From the NCBI GenBank assembly GCA_013697915.1, contig JACCVY010000220.1, positions 62,001 through 126,000 of the forward strand: 64,000 nucleotides of DNA. The letters run 5' to 3'. A program made the translations under genes and the position numbers. Position 1 is the stretch's first letter; every line of letters starts with the position of its first letter. This DNA comes from Blastocatellia bacterium. Lineage in GTDB: Bacteria; Acidobacteriota; Blastocatellia; Pyrinomonadales; Pyrinomonadaceae. Shown here piece by piece: positions 27,035-36,600 of this stretch. The notes under the pieces were generated by a model, which was given only the letters and a program-made list of their open reading frames with translations, ran no database searches and had not been told where the DNA came from.

Positions 27035-28003
27035 CTATTGTCCGGCCGCAGCGACGGTTGTTGGAATTCCAGCCAATGCATTCTTGGCCGCTTCCGCTTG
27101 TTCCAGTTTGCCAACTCGCGTGTAAAGATCGGCGAGCCGCCTAAGCGCAAAACTCGAATTCGGATCGATGCGGCGCGCGTCTTCGTAGTACCTGATCGCA
27201 TCTTCCTCGCGACCAAATCTTTCCAGCATGCGCGCGGTGTTCAAATTCCCCGTCAAGGGACCGGCGGCGCGCGCGAAATGCCTGAAAGCCTCCTGGAACT
27301 TGCCGAGGCGGCAGAGTGCCAAACCGAGATTGTTGAGAATGCGCTCGTTTGTGGGTTCCAACTTCACCGCGCGCTTCAAACGATCGACGGCAGCCCGATA
27401 ATTTCCGTTTTGATATAGCGAGAAGCCGAGATTGTTCAGCGTCTCTGCGTCTTCAGGTTCAACTTTCACCGCGCGCTCATAAGAATCGCGAGCGCGTTCG
27501 GCAAGCCCTTTCTGGTCGTAAGCAACGCCAAGCAGGTTGTGCGCTTCACTTAATTTCGGATCCAGCGAAGCGGCGGTTGAAAGTTCAGCAATCGCCTCGT
27601 TAATGCGACCGTTCAATAAATATGATCGTCCGCTCGCGAGGTGTTCTTTGGCGGAAGCTGTCGCATTTACTTTTGCCGGAGATGGATTGCGCACATCTTC
27701 GACGCGTTCGACGCCCACACTCTCAAACCTCGCGGCGTCCTTCTCGGTCATCCGCCGCAGCTTATGATCGTCGCCGTGTCCAAATAGTCTGCCAAGTGCT
27801 TTGAAGGGAGCGGCCAGAACCTTCACGACTTTGTTGCCGCCCTTCTTTTGTTCCTTAACATTGCCGGCGACTGAGCCCGAGTCTTCAATGGCATTCACGT
27901 CCGGGTCGCCTTCGCGTTCGGTGGTGGTGGCGCTCCACATCGCGGTGGCGCCAATGGCTAAGACGAATGCAATTAGAATGGCGAGCAGTGTGCGCTTATT
28001 CAT
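27035..28003 (-). CDS. tadD: TPR protein, TadD-like
   Basis: A 322-residue protein with an N-terminal membrane anchor (LLAILIAFVLAIGATAMW) and at least four tetratricopeptide repeats between about 120 and 310 (for example EAHNLLGVAYDQKGLAERA and ETLNNLGFSLYQNGNYRAA). TadD-type proteins in Tad systems are TPR pilotins that help the secretin. No lipobox cysteine is evident, so anchoring differs from the classical lipoprotein. It follows tadC by 12 bp. Confidence 0.75.
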   Translation of the reverse strand: MNKRTLLAILIAFVLAIGATAMWSATTTEREGDPDVNAIEDSGSVAGNVKEQKKGGNKVVKVLAAPFKALGRLFGHGDDHKLRRMTEKDAARFESVGVERVEDVRNPSPAKVNATASAKEHLASGRSYLLNGRINEAIAELSTAASLDPKLSEAHNLLGVAYDQKGLAERARDSYERAVKVEPEDAETLNNLGFSLYQNGNYRAAVDRLKRAVKLEPTNERILNNLGLALCRLGKFQEAFRHFARAAGPLTGNLNTARMLERFGREEDAIRYYEDARRIDPNSSFALRRLADLYTRVGKLEQAEAAKNALAGIPTTVAAAGQ

Positions 28004-28015
28004 AACTAGACTCCT

Positions 28016-28948
28016 TTACATCTTGCCAAGCGTATCCATCAGTTGCAGTGCGGCTGGACCAAGAATCGCAATGAACAAAGTGGGAAATAGGAAACAAGCG
28101 AGCGGGAACAGCAACTTAACTGCGGCCTTTTGCGCGGCCTGTTCCGCGCGTTGCCGCCGCTTAGTGCGCAGTGAATCTGAAAAAGCGCGAATTGCTTTGG
28201 CGATGGAAGTACCAAACTTGTCAGTCTGAATCAACATTGCTACCAGACTGCGCAAGTCTTCAACGCCGGTCCGGTCAGCGAGATTGCGCAATGCCTCATC
28301 GCGATCGCGGCCCACGCGAATCTCCAGGTTTGCCAGTTCAAACTCGTCACTGATGTCCGGATGAACTTCCTTCAGCTCGGTGCTCACCTTCACCATCGCT
28401 GCGTTCAGGCCCAGGCCCGCTTCGATTGAAATCACCATCAAATCGAGCGCATCAGCCAAGCCCCAGCGCACCAATTGTTGCCGGGAACGAATCATGCGGT
28501 GCAACGCGTAACGCGGCAGGAAAAACCCAATCACAAAAGCGAACAAAATGTAGAGCACCGCGCTTTGCAGCGGCCGCGCCATTAACGCGCAAGCGAGTGC
28601 GACCAGCGCCGGCAAACCTGCAAGGGTGCAAACCTGAATGGCGCGATACGTGACGGAAGCGCCCGGCGATCTAAATCCCGCCTGCATCAACTGCTGTTGC
28701 AGTTTCTTTGCCTCGGCTGCCGAGGGTGGCAGCAGACGACTAACGGGTGAAGCAAGACGCTGGGTCAAATCGGTATTAGGACGACGCTCGTCCAAATTGA
28801 CCGCGCTGGCGACCGGACCTGCAGTTTTTTCACCCAGGCGCTTCAGCCGTTCAGTCGCAGCGCTTTGCGGACGATACAAAAGCCAGTAAGCGCCCAGCAT
28901 CGCGAGCGAGATACAAACGAAAGTGGAGATGGTGATAAGTATTAGCAT
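28016..28948 (-). CDS. tadC: Tad pilus inner-membrane protein TadC
   Basis: A 310-residue type II secretion F-domain protein. It has an N-terminal membrane segment (TISTFVCISLAMLGAYWLLY), two central ones (LAGLPALVALACALMA and LYILFAFVIGFFLP) and a C-terminal one (LLFPLACFLFPTLFIAILG). The cytoplasmic F domain lies between about 150 and 270 (DALDLMVISIEAGLGLNAAM). TadB and TadC form the platform on which the CpaF ATPase acts to extrude the pilus. Confidence 0.9.
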   Translation of the reverse strand: MLILITISTFVCISLAMLGAYWLLYRPQSAATERLKRLGEKTAGPVASAVNLDERRPNTDLTQRLASPVSRLLPPSAAEAKKLQQQLMQAGFRSPGASVTYRAIQVCTLAGLPALVALACALMARPLQSAVLYILFAFVIGFFLPRYALHRMIRSRQQLVRWGLADALDLMVISIEAGLGLNAAMVKVSTELKEVHPDISDEFELANLEIRVGRDRDEALRNLADRTGVEDLRSLVAMLIQTDKFGTSIAKAIRAFSDSLRTKRRQRAEQAAQKAAVKLLFPLACFLFPTLFIAILGPAALQLMDTLGKM

Positions 28949-28959
28949 CTTGGTTTTAA

Positions 28960-29104
28960 GCCAGTAGTCAGTCGTCAGTGGTCAGTTGCATTTATCATCT
29001 GCGGTTTGTCGTTGGTGGTCAGCTATTGGTGTTAGTGGCTGGTGGTTAGGGGATGCGTGTCAGGTCGGTTTTTGCAACTGACCATGGACCACTGACTACT
29101 GACC
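28960..29104. repeat. Inverted heptamer repeat array (CAGTNGT type)
   Basis: Left arm near 28960-28987 reads CAGTAGT-CAGTCGT-CAGTGGT-CAGTTGC; the complementary arm lies at about 29078-29104 (GACCACTGACTACTGACC). It fills the gap between tadB and tadC, otherwise tightly spaced genes. The same family occurs between pheS and pheT. Confidence 0.85.
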
Positions 29105-29109
29105 AGGCC

Positions 29110-30075
29110 TCAAATTTTTATCCTCAGGATTTTTCGCACAATCAACATGCCGGTGACCTGTAAAAACAGCGCGGTGGCGATCAGGTAATGGCCGCGCGGA
29201 TCTTTCCACAGCACCGTCATGTAATCGGGATTCATCGCCGTGATGGCGATGGTTACGAATATCGGCAGACCGCACAAAAGCCACGCCGACATGCGCGAAC
29301 TGGTCGTTAACGTTTTCAGATCGCCCATGATGCGAAAGCGCTCGCGAATCGTGTAGGCGACTTTTTCCAGAATCTCGGCGAGGTTGCCGCCGGTTTCGCG
29401 TTGAATCAGCACCGCAGTCACGCACATCCGTAAATCCAGCAGCGGAATGCGGTCTATCAGATTCTCCAGCGCGAGCTTCAGCGACAGACCAAGGTTTTGT
29501 TCTTCGTAAGTTTTGCGAAACTCAGTAGCGATCGGCTCTGGCATTTCGGCTGACACCATATGCATCGCTTCCGAAAATGCGTGGCCGGCACTTAGTGCGC
29601 GGCTCATCAAATCCAACGCGTCGGGTAGATGCTCGAGAAAATGCTCGAAGCGCTTTTTCCGTTTCCACCATACGTGAACGAATGGTAGCGAGGCTGCGGC
29701 AATCCCGGCGACGAACATCACCAGAATGGAGGCGGTGATCATCGATGCGGCCAGCGCCGCCAGCATGCCGGCCATCCCGGAAAACATCACCAGACGCGAC
29801 GGCGTGATATGCAGGTCCGCCTGGTCCAACATCCTTTTCAACTGCAAAGCCGCCTGCATGCGTACCAGCGAACGATTCAGCCATGGGATCTCGCTCATCA
29901 ACTCAGCGCGCGCGAGCACCACTTCCGTGTCTTCGGTATGCGCCGAATGGAGCAGCGCTTCTGACAGCCGTTTTTGCAGGCGCGCACGTTTAGCGTTAGT
30001 GCCGTGCGTAGCCAGCAGGTACGCGCCCAGCACGAGAAAGAGTCCAAACAGGAAAACCAAGAAGGAGATGAACAT
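29110..30075 (-). CDS. tadB: Tad pilus inner-membrane protein TadB
   Basis: A 321-residue type II secretion F-domain protein, paralogous to TadC. Membrane segments are visible at the N terminus (FLVFLFGLFLVLGAYLLA), in the middle (GMAGMLAALAASMITASI) and at the end (AWLLCGLPIFVTIAITAM). The F domain includes PDALDLMSRALSAGHAFSEA. It starts five bases after cpaF, so translation is probably coupled. Confidence 0.9.
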   Translation of the reverse strand: MFISFLVFLFGLFLVLGAYLLATHGTNAKRARLQKRLSEALLHSAHTEDTEVVLARAELMSEIPWLNRSLVRMQAALQLKRMLDQADLHITPSRLVMFSGMAGMLAALAASMITASILVMFVAGIAAASLPFVHVWWKRKKRFEHFLEHLPDALDLMSRALSAGHAFSEAMHMVSAEMPEPIATEFRKTYEEQNLGLSLKLALENLIDRIPLLDLRMCVTAVLIQRETGGNLAEILEKVAYTIRERFRIMGDLKTLTTSSRMSAWLLCGLPIFVTIAITAMNPDYMTVLWKDPRGHYLIATALFLQVTGMLIVRKILRIKI

Positions 30076-30080
30076 GTGTT

Positions 30081-31430
30081 CTACACTTCCTCAAAAAAGA
30101 TGCGCGGCAACGTGAACCCGCTGGTCTTGAGTCGCTCGGCAAAGCGCGGGCGAATTCCGGTGGGACGAAAGCGGCCGATAACCATTCCGCTCGAATCCAC
30201 GCCGGTGCGTTCGTATTGGAAAATTTCCTGCATCGTGATCGTTTCGCCTTCCATTCCTGTAATTTCAGAAATGGAGGTAACCCGACGGGTGCCGTCCGAT
30301 AACCGAGCCACTTGGACCACGAGGTTGATGGCGGCTGCGATCTGCTGGCGCATTGCGCGATCGGACAAGCGCATTCCGGTCATTTGAATCATTGTTTCCA
30401 GGCGTGTCAGGGCATCGCGCGGCGTGTTGGCGTGAACGGTCGTCAAGCTGCCGTCGTGGCCGGTGTTCATCGCTTGCAACATGTCGATTGCTTCACCGCC
30501 ACGGACTTCGCCGATCACGATGCGATCGGGACGCATGCGCAGGGCGTTGCGAACCAGGTCGCGTTGCGTCACTTCACCGCGGCTTTCAATATTGGGCGGA
30601 CGGGTTTCAAGTCGCACCACATGCGGTTGCTGCAGTTGCAGCTCCGCGGAATCCTCAATGGTGACGATGCGCTCATCTTCCGGGATGTAAGCGGACAGCG
30701 CATTCAGCAATGTCGTCTTGCCGGCGCCGGTGCCTCCGGAAATCAACACGTTCAAGCGCGCGCTCACGCACATCTGCAGCATATCGGCGATGTCTTTCGT
30801 CAACGCCTTGTTTTCGATGAGGGCGTTCATGCGCAAAGGCTCGGCGCCAAAGCGACGAATCGACAACACAGGCCCATCGATTGAGAGCGGCGGAATGATC
30901 GCGTTAACACGCGAGCCGTCGCGCAGTCGCGCATCGACCATCGGCGACGATTCATCAATGCGGCGCCCAACCGACGACACAATCCGCTCGATAACCCGCA
31001 TCAAATGCTCATCATCCTTAAAGGCGACGTTAGTAATTTCAAGTTTGCCGCGGCGCTCGACATAAATTGTGCCGTGAGAGTTGACCAGGATGTCGGAAAT
31101 GGTGCTGTCTGCAAGTAACGGCTCAAGCGGTCCTAAACCGAACAGTTCGTGCTGAACGTCATTAACGAGTCGGTCCCGCTCAGCGGTCGAAAGTGGCATC
31201 GCCTCCTGGGCCAACACGCTTTCGGCGAGCCGCGAAACTTCGGCGTGTACCTGCTCCGGACTGAGCGCCGACAGCTTCGTCAGGTCCATGCGATTGATAA
31301 GGGCGCGATGAAGCCGCGACTTCATCTCCTGGAACGATTGCGCGCCACCGGCATCGGCGCCGTTGCCGTTGCTATTACTGTTTGGGGGAAAGCCCGCGGA
31401 CTCTCTTATTAATCTTTCTCGAAGTGCCAT
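30081..31430 (-). CDS. cpaF: Tad pilus assembly ATPase CpaF/TadA
   Basis: A 449-residue secretion ATPase. After an N-terminal domain with [19 protein letters not shown], the nucleotide-binding part shows Walker [10 protein letters not shown] near 237, an Asp box, and Walker [13 protein letters not shown] near 300, then [13 protein letters not shown]. It powers Flp pilus assembly from the cytoplasmic side of TadB/TadC. It is preceded by cpaE, from which it is separated by a palindromic repeat. Confidence 0.93.
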   Translation of the reverse strand: MALRERLIRESAGFPPNSNSNGNGADAGGAQSFQEMKSRLHRALINRMDLTKLSALSPEQVHAEVSRLAESVLAQEAMPLSTAERDRLVNDVQHELFGLGPLEPLLADSTISDILVNSHGTIYVERRGKLEITNVAFKDDEHLMRVIERIVSSVGRRIDESSPMVDARLRDGSRVNAIIPPLSIDGPVLSIRRFGAEPLRMNALIENKALTKDIADMLQMCVSARLNVLISGGTGAGKTTLLNALSAYIPEDERIVTIEDSAELQLQQPHVVRLETRPPNIESRGEVTQRDLVRNALRMRPDRIVIGEVRGGEAIDMLQAMNTGHDGSLTTVHANTPRDALTRLETMIQMTGMRLSDRAMRQQIAAAINLVVQVARLSDGTRRVTSISEITGMEGETITMQEIFQYERTGVDSSGMVIGRFRPTGIRPRFAERLKTSGFTLPRIFFEEV

Positions 31431-31439
31431 GTTGTTTTT

Positions 31440-31498
31440 GTGGCACAGACTTTAGTCTGTGGCATTCGTTCAAAATCACAGACTAAAGTCTGTGCTAC
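31440..31498. repeat. Double palindrome repeat (CACAGACTTTAGTCTGTG) between cpaF and cpaE
   Basis: Two 18-bp palindromes lie at 31444-31461 and 31477-31494 (the second with TAAA core), 15 bp apart, so each folds on itself and both can pair. The right copy overlaps the 3' end of cpaE and supplies its final residues and its TGA stop. Confidence 0.85.
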
Positions 31499-32711
31499 TT
31501 ATCTGCAGTTCCAGCGCGTTGGGCGCCGCATGTCGTTTGAAGAGTGACTTCCAGAAAGCCGGGCGTGGAGTCTGGTTTTCTTGAATTGGCACGGCCCCGC
31601 TGGCGATTGTTTGCGCTATGCGCTTGATCTCGATTGCTATTTTCGATCCCGCATCTGACTGGACCAGCGGTTGGCCCAGATTGATTGAGGTGACTGCCGT
31701 TTGATAGTCGCTGGGAATGAAACCAATAACCGGTTCACCCAAAAACTTTTCCACTTGCCGCAGATCCAAATCGATCTGTTTGCTCCAGCGATTGACGACG
31801 ATCCGCACTTTCTGGCGGGGATAGCCAAGCCGGTCGAAAATCTCCAGCGCGCGCTGCGTGCTCCGGATCGCCGGAATGTCGAGCGTCAACACCAATACAA
31901 TCTCATCCGCCTGGTCCAACGCAGCCAAAGTGATCGAGTCGAAAGTGTGCTGCGGATCGAGCACGACGTAATCGTAAGATTCACGCAAGCGCTGCAGAAC
32001 TTCGAAAACATGTTCTGGTTCGATTTCATCGGCCGAATCCGCCTCTTTCGGTGCGGCCAGCAACGACAGGTTCGAAGAATGCGGCGTGACGAAACTGCCG
32101 ATGAGCGCATCGTCGAGTCGATTGCGATGCTCGGACATGTCGGCAAAGGAATATTTGGGATCGAGGCCAAGAAATAACGGCAGGTCGCCGGCCTGAAGAT
32201 TGAGATCAACGAGAACTGTGCGTGCCGCTGTTGCAGCCGCCAGATTCGTGGCTACAAAAGAGGTGCCGCAGCCGCCTTTGCTTGAAAACACCGCAATCAT
32301 CCGGCCCTTCTTTTTCGGCGCTTCGACCTGGCCCGAACAGTATTCCTGAACGCGATCCAGGACTGTTTTCAGTTCGTCCTGACTAATTGGCAGACGCAGA
32401 AATTCGCGCGCGCCGGCCCGCAAACTCCGCAGGATTAGATCAGGTGAAGCGTCCTGCGCCGCAGTTATTAATGCAGTTCGTGGCGCTTCCGTAACCAGAC
32501 GCTCAATGACTTTGATTGCCTGGTCTGCGTTCGCGCCCAGACTGATAAGCGCAGCCGCAGGTTTCAGCCGAATGATTTCTTCATGAAGTTGCTCGGCATC
32601 ATTTCCGCCGGCCAACAATTGCACACGACCGTCGACCGACAGCGCGGCGCGAATTGCTTTGAAGTTATCGAGGCCAGTGCTTAGAACTACGATTGTTAGT
32701 GGCTGTGTCAT
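31476..32711 (-). CDS. cpaE: Tad pilus localisation ATPase CpaE/TadZ
   Basis: 411 residues from the ATG at 32711, which begins at the receiver-like first strand (MTQPLTIVVLS); a GTG at 32786 would overlap the preceding gene and add 25 unconserved residues. An atypical receiver domain (about 1-125) precedes a ParA/MinD-like ATPase with deviant Walker A SSKGGCGTSF near 145 and VVLDPQH for Walker B. TadZ marks the pole or site where the pilus machine is built. The C-terminal residues SSTDFSL are encoded by a palindromic repeat. Confidence 0.88.
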   Translation of the reverse strand: MTQPLTIVVLSTGLDNFKAIRAALSVDGRVQLLAGGNDAEQLHEEIIRLKPAAALISLGANADQAIKVIERLVTEAPRTALITAAQDASPDLILRSLRAGAREFLRLPISQDELKTVLDRVQEYCSGQVEAPKKKGRMIAVFSSKGGCGTSFVATNLAAATAARTVLVDLNLQAGDLPLFLGLDPKYSFADMSEHRNRLDDALIGSFVTPHSSNLSLLAAPKEADSADEIEPEHVFEVLQRLRESYDYVVLDPQHTFDSITLAALDQADEIVLVLTLDIPAIRSTQRALEIFDRLGYPRQKVRIVVNRWSKQIDLDLRQVEKFLGEPVIGFIPSDYQTAVTSINLGQPLVQSDAGSKIAIEIKRIAQTIASGAVPIQENQTPRPAFWKSLFKRHAAPNALELQISSTDFSL

Positions 32712-32766
32712 TGTCTGTTTTAAGGATTCGATTGATTCTTGATTCAGGTTATCGTCCGGAAACGGT

Positions 32767-33246
32767 TTAAGGAATGGCGCCGGCACTTTCGCCGGTTAGC
32801 GTGGTGTTGTAGTCCGGCATTTGAATGCTCGTGCCGACAATTGGCATCACGAATTTGAATTGGTAGTTCGTGATTGTCACCGAAACGGTTCCCTGGCCCA
32901 CCCCGAACCCCGTGTACTGAACATTCAAATTTGCCGGAGTTAGATCGGTAACCAGCGGTTGCGATCCGCCTGCCGGATCGCCATACACCGCAACATTCCT
33001 TATTGCTGTGATACTGGGACCAACATTTGTTCCCGTGGTCTTCGTGCCTGCGGGACTACTGGCAGGCTGATTAACTGCGTACCGAGCTGCGCGTCGCGCC
33101 GCATCAGCCAGAGCGTTATGCGTCCAAAGAGCGCGGCCAAATTCGATAACACCAAACATGACCGTCAAGAAAACGGTGGCGCCAATAGCAAATTCGACCA
33201 GTGTGGTGCCGCGCTCTCTCGACTTTGTAGTTATGTCGCGAAACAT
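32767..33246 (-). CDS. tadE: TadE-like pseudopilin 1
   Basis: A 159-residue protein with a TadE N-terminal segment: RERGTTLVEFAIGATVFLTV, where the Gly-Thr-Thr-Leu-Val-Glu stretch resembles a class IVb prepilin cleavage region, followed by a single membrane helix and EFGRALW. The remainder is predicted periplasmic. TadE-type pseudopilins are cleaved by TadV/CpaA and needed for pilus assembly. It lies 16 bp from the second TadE-like gene. Confidence 0.8.
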   Translation of the reverse strand: MFRDITTKSRERGTTLVEFAIGATVFLTVMFGVIEFGRALWTHNALADAARRAARYAVNQPASSPAGTKTTGTNVGPSITAIRNVAVYGDPAGGSQPLVTDLTPANLNVQYTGFGVGQGTVSVTITNYQFKFVMPIVGTSIQMPDYNTTLTGESAGAIP

Positions 33247-33262
33247 GTTTGCCCGTGGCCTT

Positions 33263-33760
33263 TCAGATCGGCGACTGTGTTAACAGGTAGCGCATCGTAA
33301 CGCTGGGTTTTACGTCGACATTGAGTGATAGAGAAGAATTCATTAGCTTGCCGAGATCGAAAACAGGCGTGTGTTTGAAGTTTGAAATTTCGATAGTCAC
33401 TGTGGCTGGAAAACCGCTGGTGACTGCGCCGGCGGTATTCCGACGTGTGACAACCACATTATTGACGGTCAGACCGTTAACTATCGGGTTTCCCGTGCCC
33501 GCCAGGTTCCCATAGACGACCAGATTTTTTGCAGCCGCATCATCCATACCATTTGTTCTTGCGGTCGCCAGATACCGGGCAGCTACGCGTGAGCCTTTGG
33601 CCAACGTGGTGTACGTCTGAAAGTAGCGGCCAAATTCAGCAACACCTGCGAACAGCACAATCAAGACTGGTAACGCGATAGCCAGCTCGACTAGTTGGAG
33701 ACCGCGGTCGTCCCGCCTAAAGCCCGTTATTTTTCTAAGCAGCGTTTGCCACATATGCAT
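33263..33760 (-). CDS. tadE: TadE-like pseudopilin 2
   Basis: A 165-residue paralogue of the preceding protein: DDRGLQLVELAIALPVLIVL, then GVAEFGRYFQTYTTLAKGSRVAARY. The glycine-x4-glutamate arrangement supports processing by the prepilin peptidase. It is followed and preceded by Tad genes at 5-16 bp spacing. The pair probably plays the roles of TadE and TadF minor pilins. Confidence 0.8.
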   Translation of the reverse strand: MHMWQTLLRKITGFRRDDRGLQLVELAIALPVLIVLFAGVAEFGRYFQTYTTLAKGSRVAARYLATARTNGMDDAAAKNLVVYGNLAGTGNPIVNGLTVNNVVVTRRNTAGAVTSGFPATVTIEISNFKHTPVFDLGKLMNSSLSLNVDVKPSVTMRYLLTQSPI

Positions 33761-33765
33761 TGCCC

Positions 33766-34881
33766 TTACCGATAGAGCACGGGTTTTGTGATCGGAGGAC
33801 CAGGATTTACAACGCCACTGGGATCGTATTCGCCATTGCCGACGACCACGCCGACTCCAATATATTCAGCCTGGATGTCCCCGCCGTTGCCGCCCGGAAC
33901 TTTGCTTTGCAGGAAGAACGCTCCGAAATGATCGATCTGAACGTTAGTACGACCACCATCGAATTGGCTCTTTTTGATTATTGGAATGAGCACAACCCGA
34001 CGGCCGGCAACTCCAGGATGCGAAGGCGATTGAGTTGGTGAGCCATCGAGGTATTGCTGATAGGTGATGCCCTCTTTTATGTTAGTGTCGGGCGGATAAG
34101 TGGCTGGATCGAGCTGGCTGGCGTAATCATCGAAACGAGTATTAATTCCCTGCCGCACAGCGCCCGACGATACACCCGGCTTTGTATCAACATACTCGCC
34201 TGGCCCGACCACATTTCTGACGCCGCTGGCCAAACCGATTCGGTCATCACTCGCTCCTGAACCATCAATGGCTAAAATCTGATAGTTACCTGGCGAAACG
34301 GAGCCCTGGGGCGCGCCACGAAATGTGTAGAGTTGTCCTGGTTTGATTGTTGAAAGCGCGTCATCGTCAACAACCGAGACGGGCAAGTACCCCGCAAAGC
34401 TGTTCAAAGGTACAGATACTCCAGCCACCGCGTCCGCCTTGAGGTTCATAGTTTTTCCCAGCACCGTTGCGACAAAGGCGATGTTTACCGGCGACTGGGG
34501 CGTACTTACCTGAACGAAGCGAATGCCGCTTGCGGTAGCCATCGCAGACGCCTCGCTCATATATGGACCATCAAGGTTCTTCGCAAACAAAACATTGGCA
34601 CGCGGGAACGAAACGGCTTGTTGGTTAAAGTCGTATTTGTTCATTTCCTGAACAGCGCGGTTCGCCGCGATCGTGATACCTGAAGCGTCGAAGTTCAAAC
34701 CGGAGGCGCCTGCCAGGGCCGCTGCGTCAGCGGCGTTTTGCAGTTCATTCTTGGCGAGATACAAGTGGCTAATATCCACTCCCAGACCAACCGCCAGAAG
34801 TAACGAGAGCATTCCAATGGCGGACACCGCTAGAATTGAACCGCGTTCGCCTTTTCGTCTGTTTATCGCCAGGGTTTTCAT
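33766..34881 (-). CDS. tadG: TadG-like pilus protein
   Basis: A 371-residue protein with the TadG N-terminal region: ERGSILAVSAIGMLSLLLAV followed by GVDISHLYLAKNELQNAADA. The long C-terminal domain is predicted to be periplasmic. The Flp-assembly TadG domain is known to anchor minor pilins. It ends five bases before the start of the TadE-like gene. Confidence 0.85.
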   Translation of the reverse strand: MKTLAINRRKGERGSILAVSAIGMLSLLLAVGLGVDISHLYLAKNELQNAADAAALAGASGLNFDASGITIAANRAVQEMNKYDFNQQAVSFPRANVLFAKNLDGPYMSEASAMATASGIRFVQVSTPQSPVNIAFVATVLGKTMNLKADAVAGVSVPLNSFAGYLPVSVVDDDALSTIKPGQLYTFRGAPQGSVSPGNYQILAIDGSGASDDRIGLASGVRNVVGPGEYVDTKPGVSSGAVRQGINTRFDDYASQLDPATYPPDTNIKEGITYQQYLDGSPTQSPSHPGVAGRRVVLIPIIKKSQFDGGRTNVQIDHFGAFFLQSKVPGGNGGDIQAEYIGVGVVVGNGEYDPSGVVNPGPPITKPVLYR

Positions 34882-34920
34882 CTTTCCCTCCTGTCCAACG
34901 GTTTCTGTTTGGCCAGTCGT

Positions 34921-36534
34921 TTATGGTTTCAGCGGTTCGGTGTGAGTAGTTGTAACCGCCGCTTGCGCAACTGGCGCTGGTTGATCGGCCGCGGGTTTTG
35001 TATTTCCAGAAATAACGGTTACACCACTGGTGCTTGAATCAGTCGTGCTCTTCGACTTCGGGTCGGCATTCGCGGGGGCAACTGGCGCCTTCGGAGTGGC
35101 GGTCGGCGCAACTTGCGATTTTTCGCCGGTTATTGAGAAACCTGTTGGTCCCTGGATGCCTTCCCCTTTAGGTTCCACACCCAAAGGCGAGCCCTTCTTC
35201 AGACCATCGATGCCGCGAAACTGTGGAACGTCATCGCGGTTAAGTGGTTTAACCACCTGGGCGGTGATGATGAACATTAACTCCGTCTCATTTTTCTGGA
35301 ACGACTTGGACTTGAAGAGATTGCCCAGGATGGGAATCTGGCTAAGCAGGGGCACTTCTGACATCGTTTTGATTTCGCGATTGTCGAGCAAGCCGGCAAG
35401 CGCAAAACTTTGTCCATCGCGCAGTTCTACTCCGGTGCTCGCGCGACGCGTGCTAAGACCAGGTATTACAAAACCGCCAAACTTCACGCCGTTGGAAAAA
35501 TCTATCGTCGAAACTTCAGGCATCAGCTCGAGCCGGATGTGGTCTTCATCGATGATTGTCGGCTTGAATTTCAAGCGCACGCCGTATTCTTTGAACACGA
35601 TCGTCACGCTGGTGCGTGAGCCGTCGCTTTGAACTACTGGAATCGGGAATTCACCGCCTGCGAGAAAGCTCGCTTCCTGTCCATCCATGGCAATGATGTT
35701 TGGCTCGGCTAGTTCACGGACTGCGCCTTCAGTGGTCAGAGCGCGCAGCATCGCCAGCGAGTTTCCGCCCATCAGCAGCAAGTTCAGCGCAGGCGACGAC
35801 AAGGCGCCTTCGATTACGCCGCAGCCAGTACAAAGCGGACGTGGTTGTGATGGCGGATTGGATAGACCACTTGGGCCAAGTCCGCTATTTAGATATCCGC
35901 CGTGGCTCGGCGCGCCTTGATAGGTGAATGAAGTGCCGAGGTCTTTCATGCGATTACGCGACACTTCCGCAACGCGCACTGAAAGTTGGATCTGTGTCGC
36001 GCTTTTCACCGGCGAGGCCAGCATGTTAACGGTCTTGAAGCCTGCGGCCTCAACGACGCTTTGTACCTGGCCGGCGGTTTTTGCATCCGCAACGCTGCCC
36101 GACAGCACGACCGAGCCATTGGCCTGGCTCAAGCGAATGTCATCTTTCGGAAACAACGCGCGAATCTGCGAATCGATCAGCGAAAGATTGGCACGGACGT
36201 AAACGTCGAACACCAGGTACTCGTTGCCGGACTGTTCCCAGGCAATGAAGTTGACCTGTCCAAACGCTTTGCCGTTAACGACAACCTGATCCGGCGTAAC
36301 CAACACTGCTTCGGCTATCTCCGGATTCGAAACCGAGAAACGACCGACCGGCTTGTCGAAATTGATCACGCGCGACTGGCCCACCAGCACGTTGACGGCC
36401 ACGGCTTCTTTGTTCTGTTTGAAAGATGCTTTGTAGGAGTTCTCATCCGCAAAAGCGAACGAGCTGGTCACTACGATGATCAATGACGCCAGCAGCAAAT
36501 GTGGTCGGCGTGTGATTGGGGAACGGCTGTACAT
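34921..36534 (-). CDS. cpaC: Tad secretin CpaC/RcpA
   Basis: A 537-residue outer-membrane secretin. A signal peptide (LLLASLIIVVTSSFAFA) precedes the pilus-secretin N domain (VNVLVGQSRVINFDKPVGR), a BON-like region (SQANGSVVLSGSVADA), and the secretin core from about 250 with GGEFPIPVV and LSTRRASTGVELRDGQSFAL, then VPLLSQIPILGNLFKS. A low-complexity Pro/Ala/Ser/Thr tail follows from about 440. It forms the outer-membrane pore for the Flp pilus. Confidence 0.9.
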   Translation of the reverse strand: MYSRSPITRRPHLLLASLIIVVTSSFAFADENSYKASFKQNKEAVAVNVLVGQSRVINFDKPVGRFSVSNPEIAEAVLVTPDQVVVNGKAFGQVNFIAWEQSGNEYLVFDVYVRANLSLIDSQIRALFPKDDIRLSQANGSVVLSGSVADAKTAGQVQSVVEAAGFKTVNMLASPVKSATQIQLSVRVAEVSRNRMKDLGTSFTYQGAPSHGGYLNSGLGPSGLSNPPSQPRPLCTGCGVIEGALSSPALNLLLMGGNSLAMLRALTTEGAVRELAEPNIIAMDGQEASFLAGGEFPIPVVQSDGSRTSVTIVFKEYGVRLKFKPTIIDEDHIRLELMPEVSTIDFSNGVKFGGFVIPGLSTRRASTGVELRDGQSFALAGLLDNREIKTMSEVPLLSQIPILGNLFKSKSFQKNETELMFIITAQVVKPLNRDDVPQFRGIDGLKKGSPLGVEPKGEGIQGPTGFSITGEKSQVAPTATPKAPVAPANADPKSKSTTDSSTSGVTVISGNTKPAADQPAPVAQAAVTTTHTEPLKP

Positions 36535-36600
36535 GTCTCTTGCTCCTTTGGTTTCGATACTCGTTGGGTCGCGGGTTGTTCAAAGCGCGCGCGAATCTGT

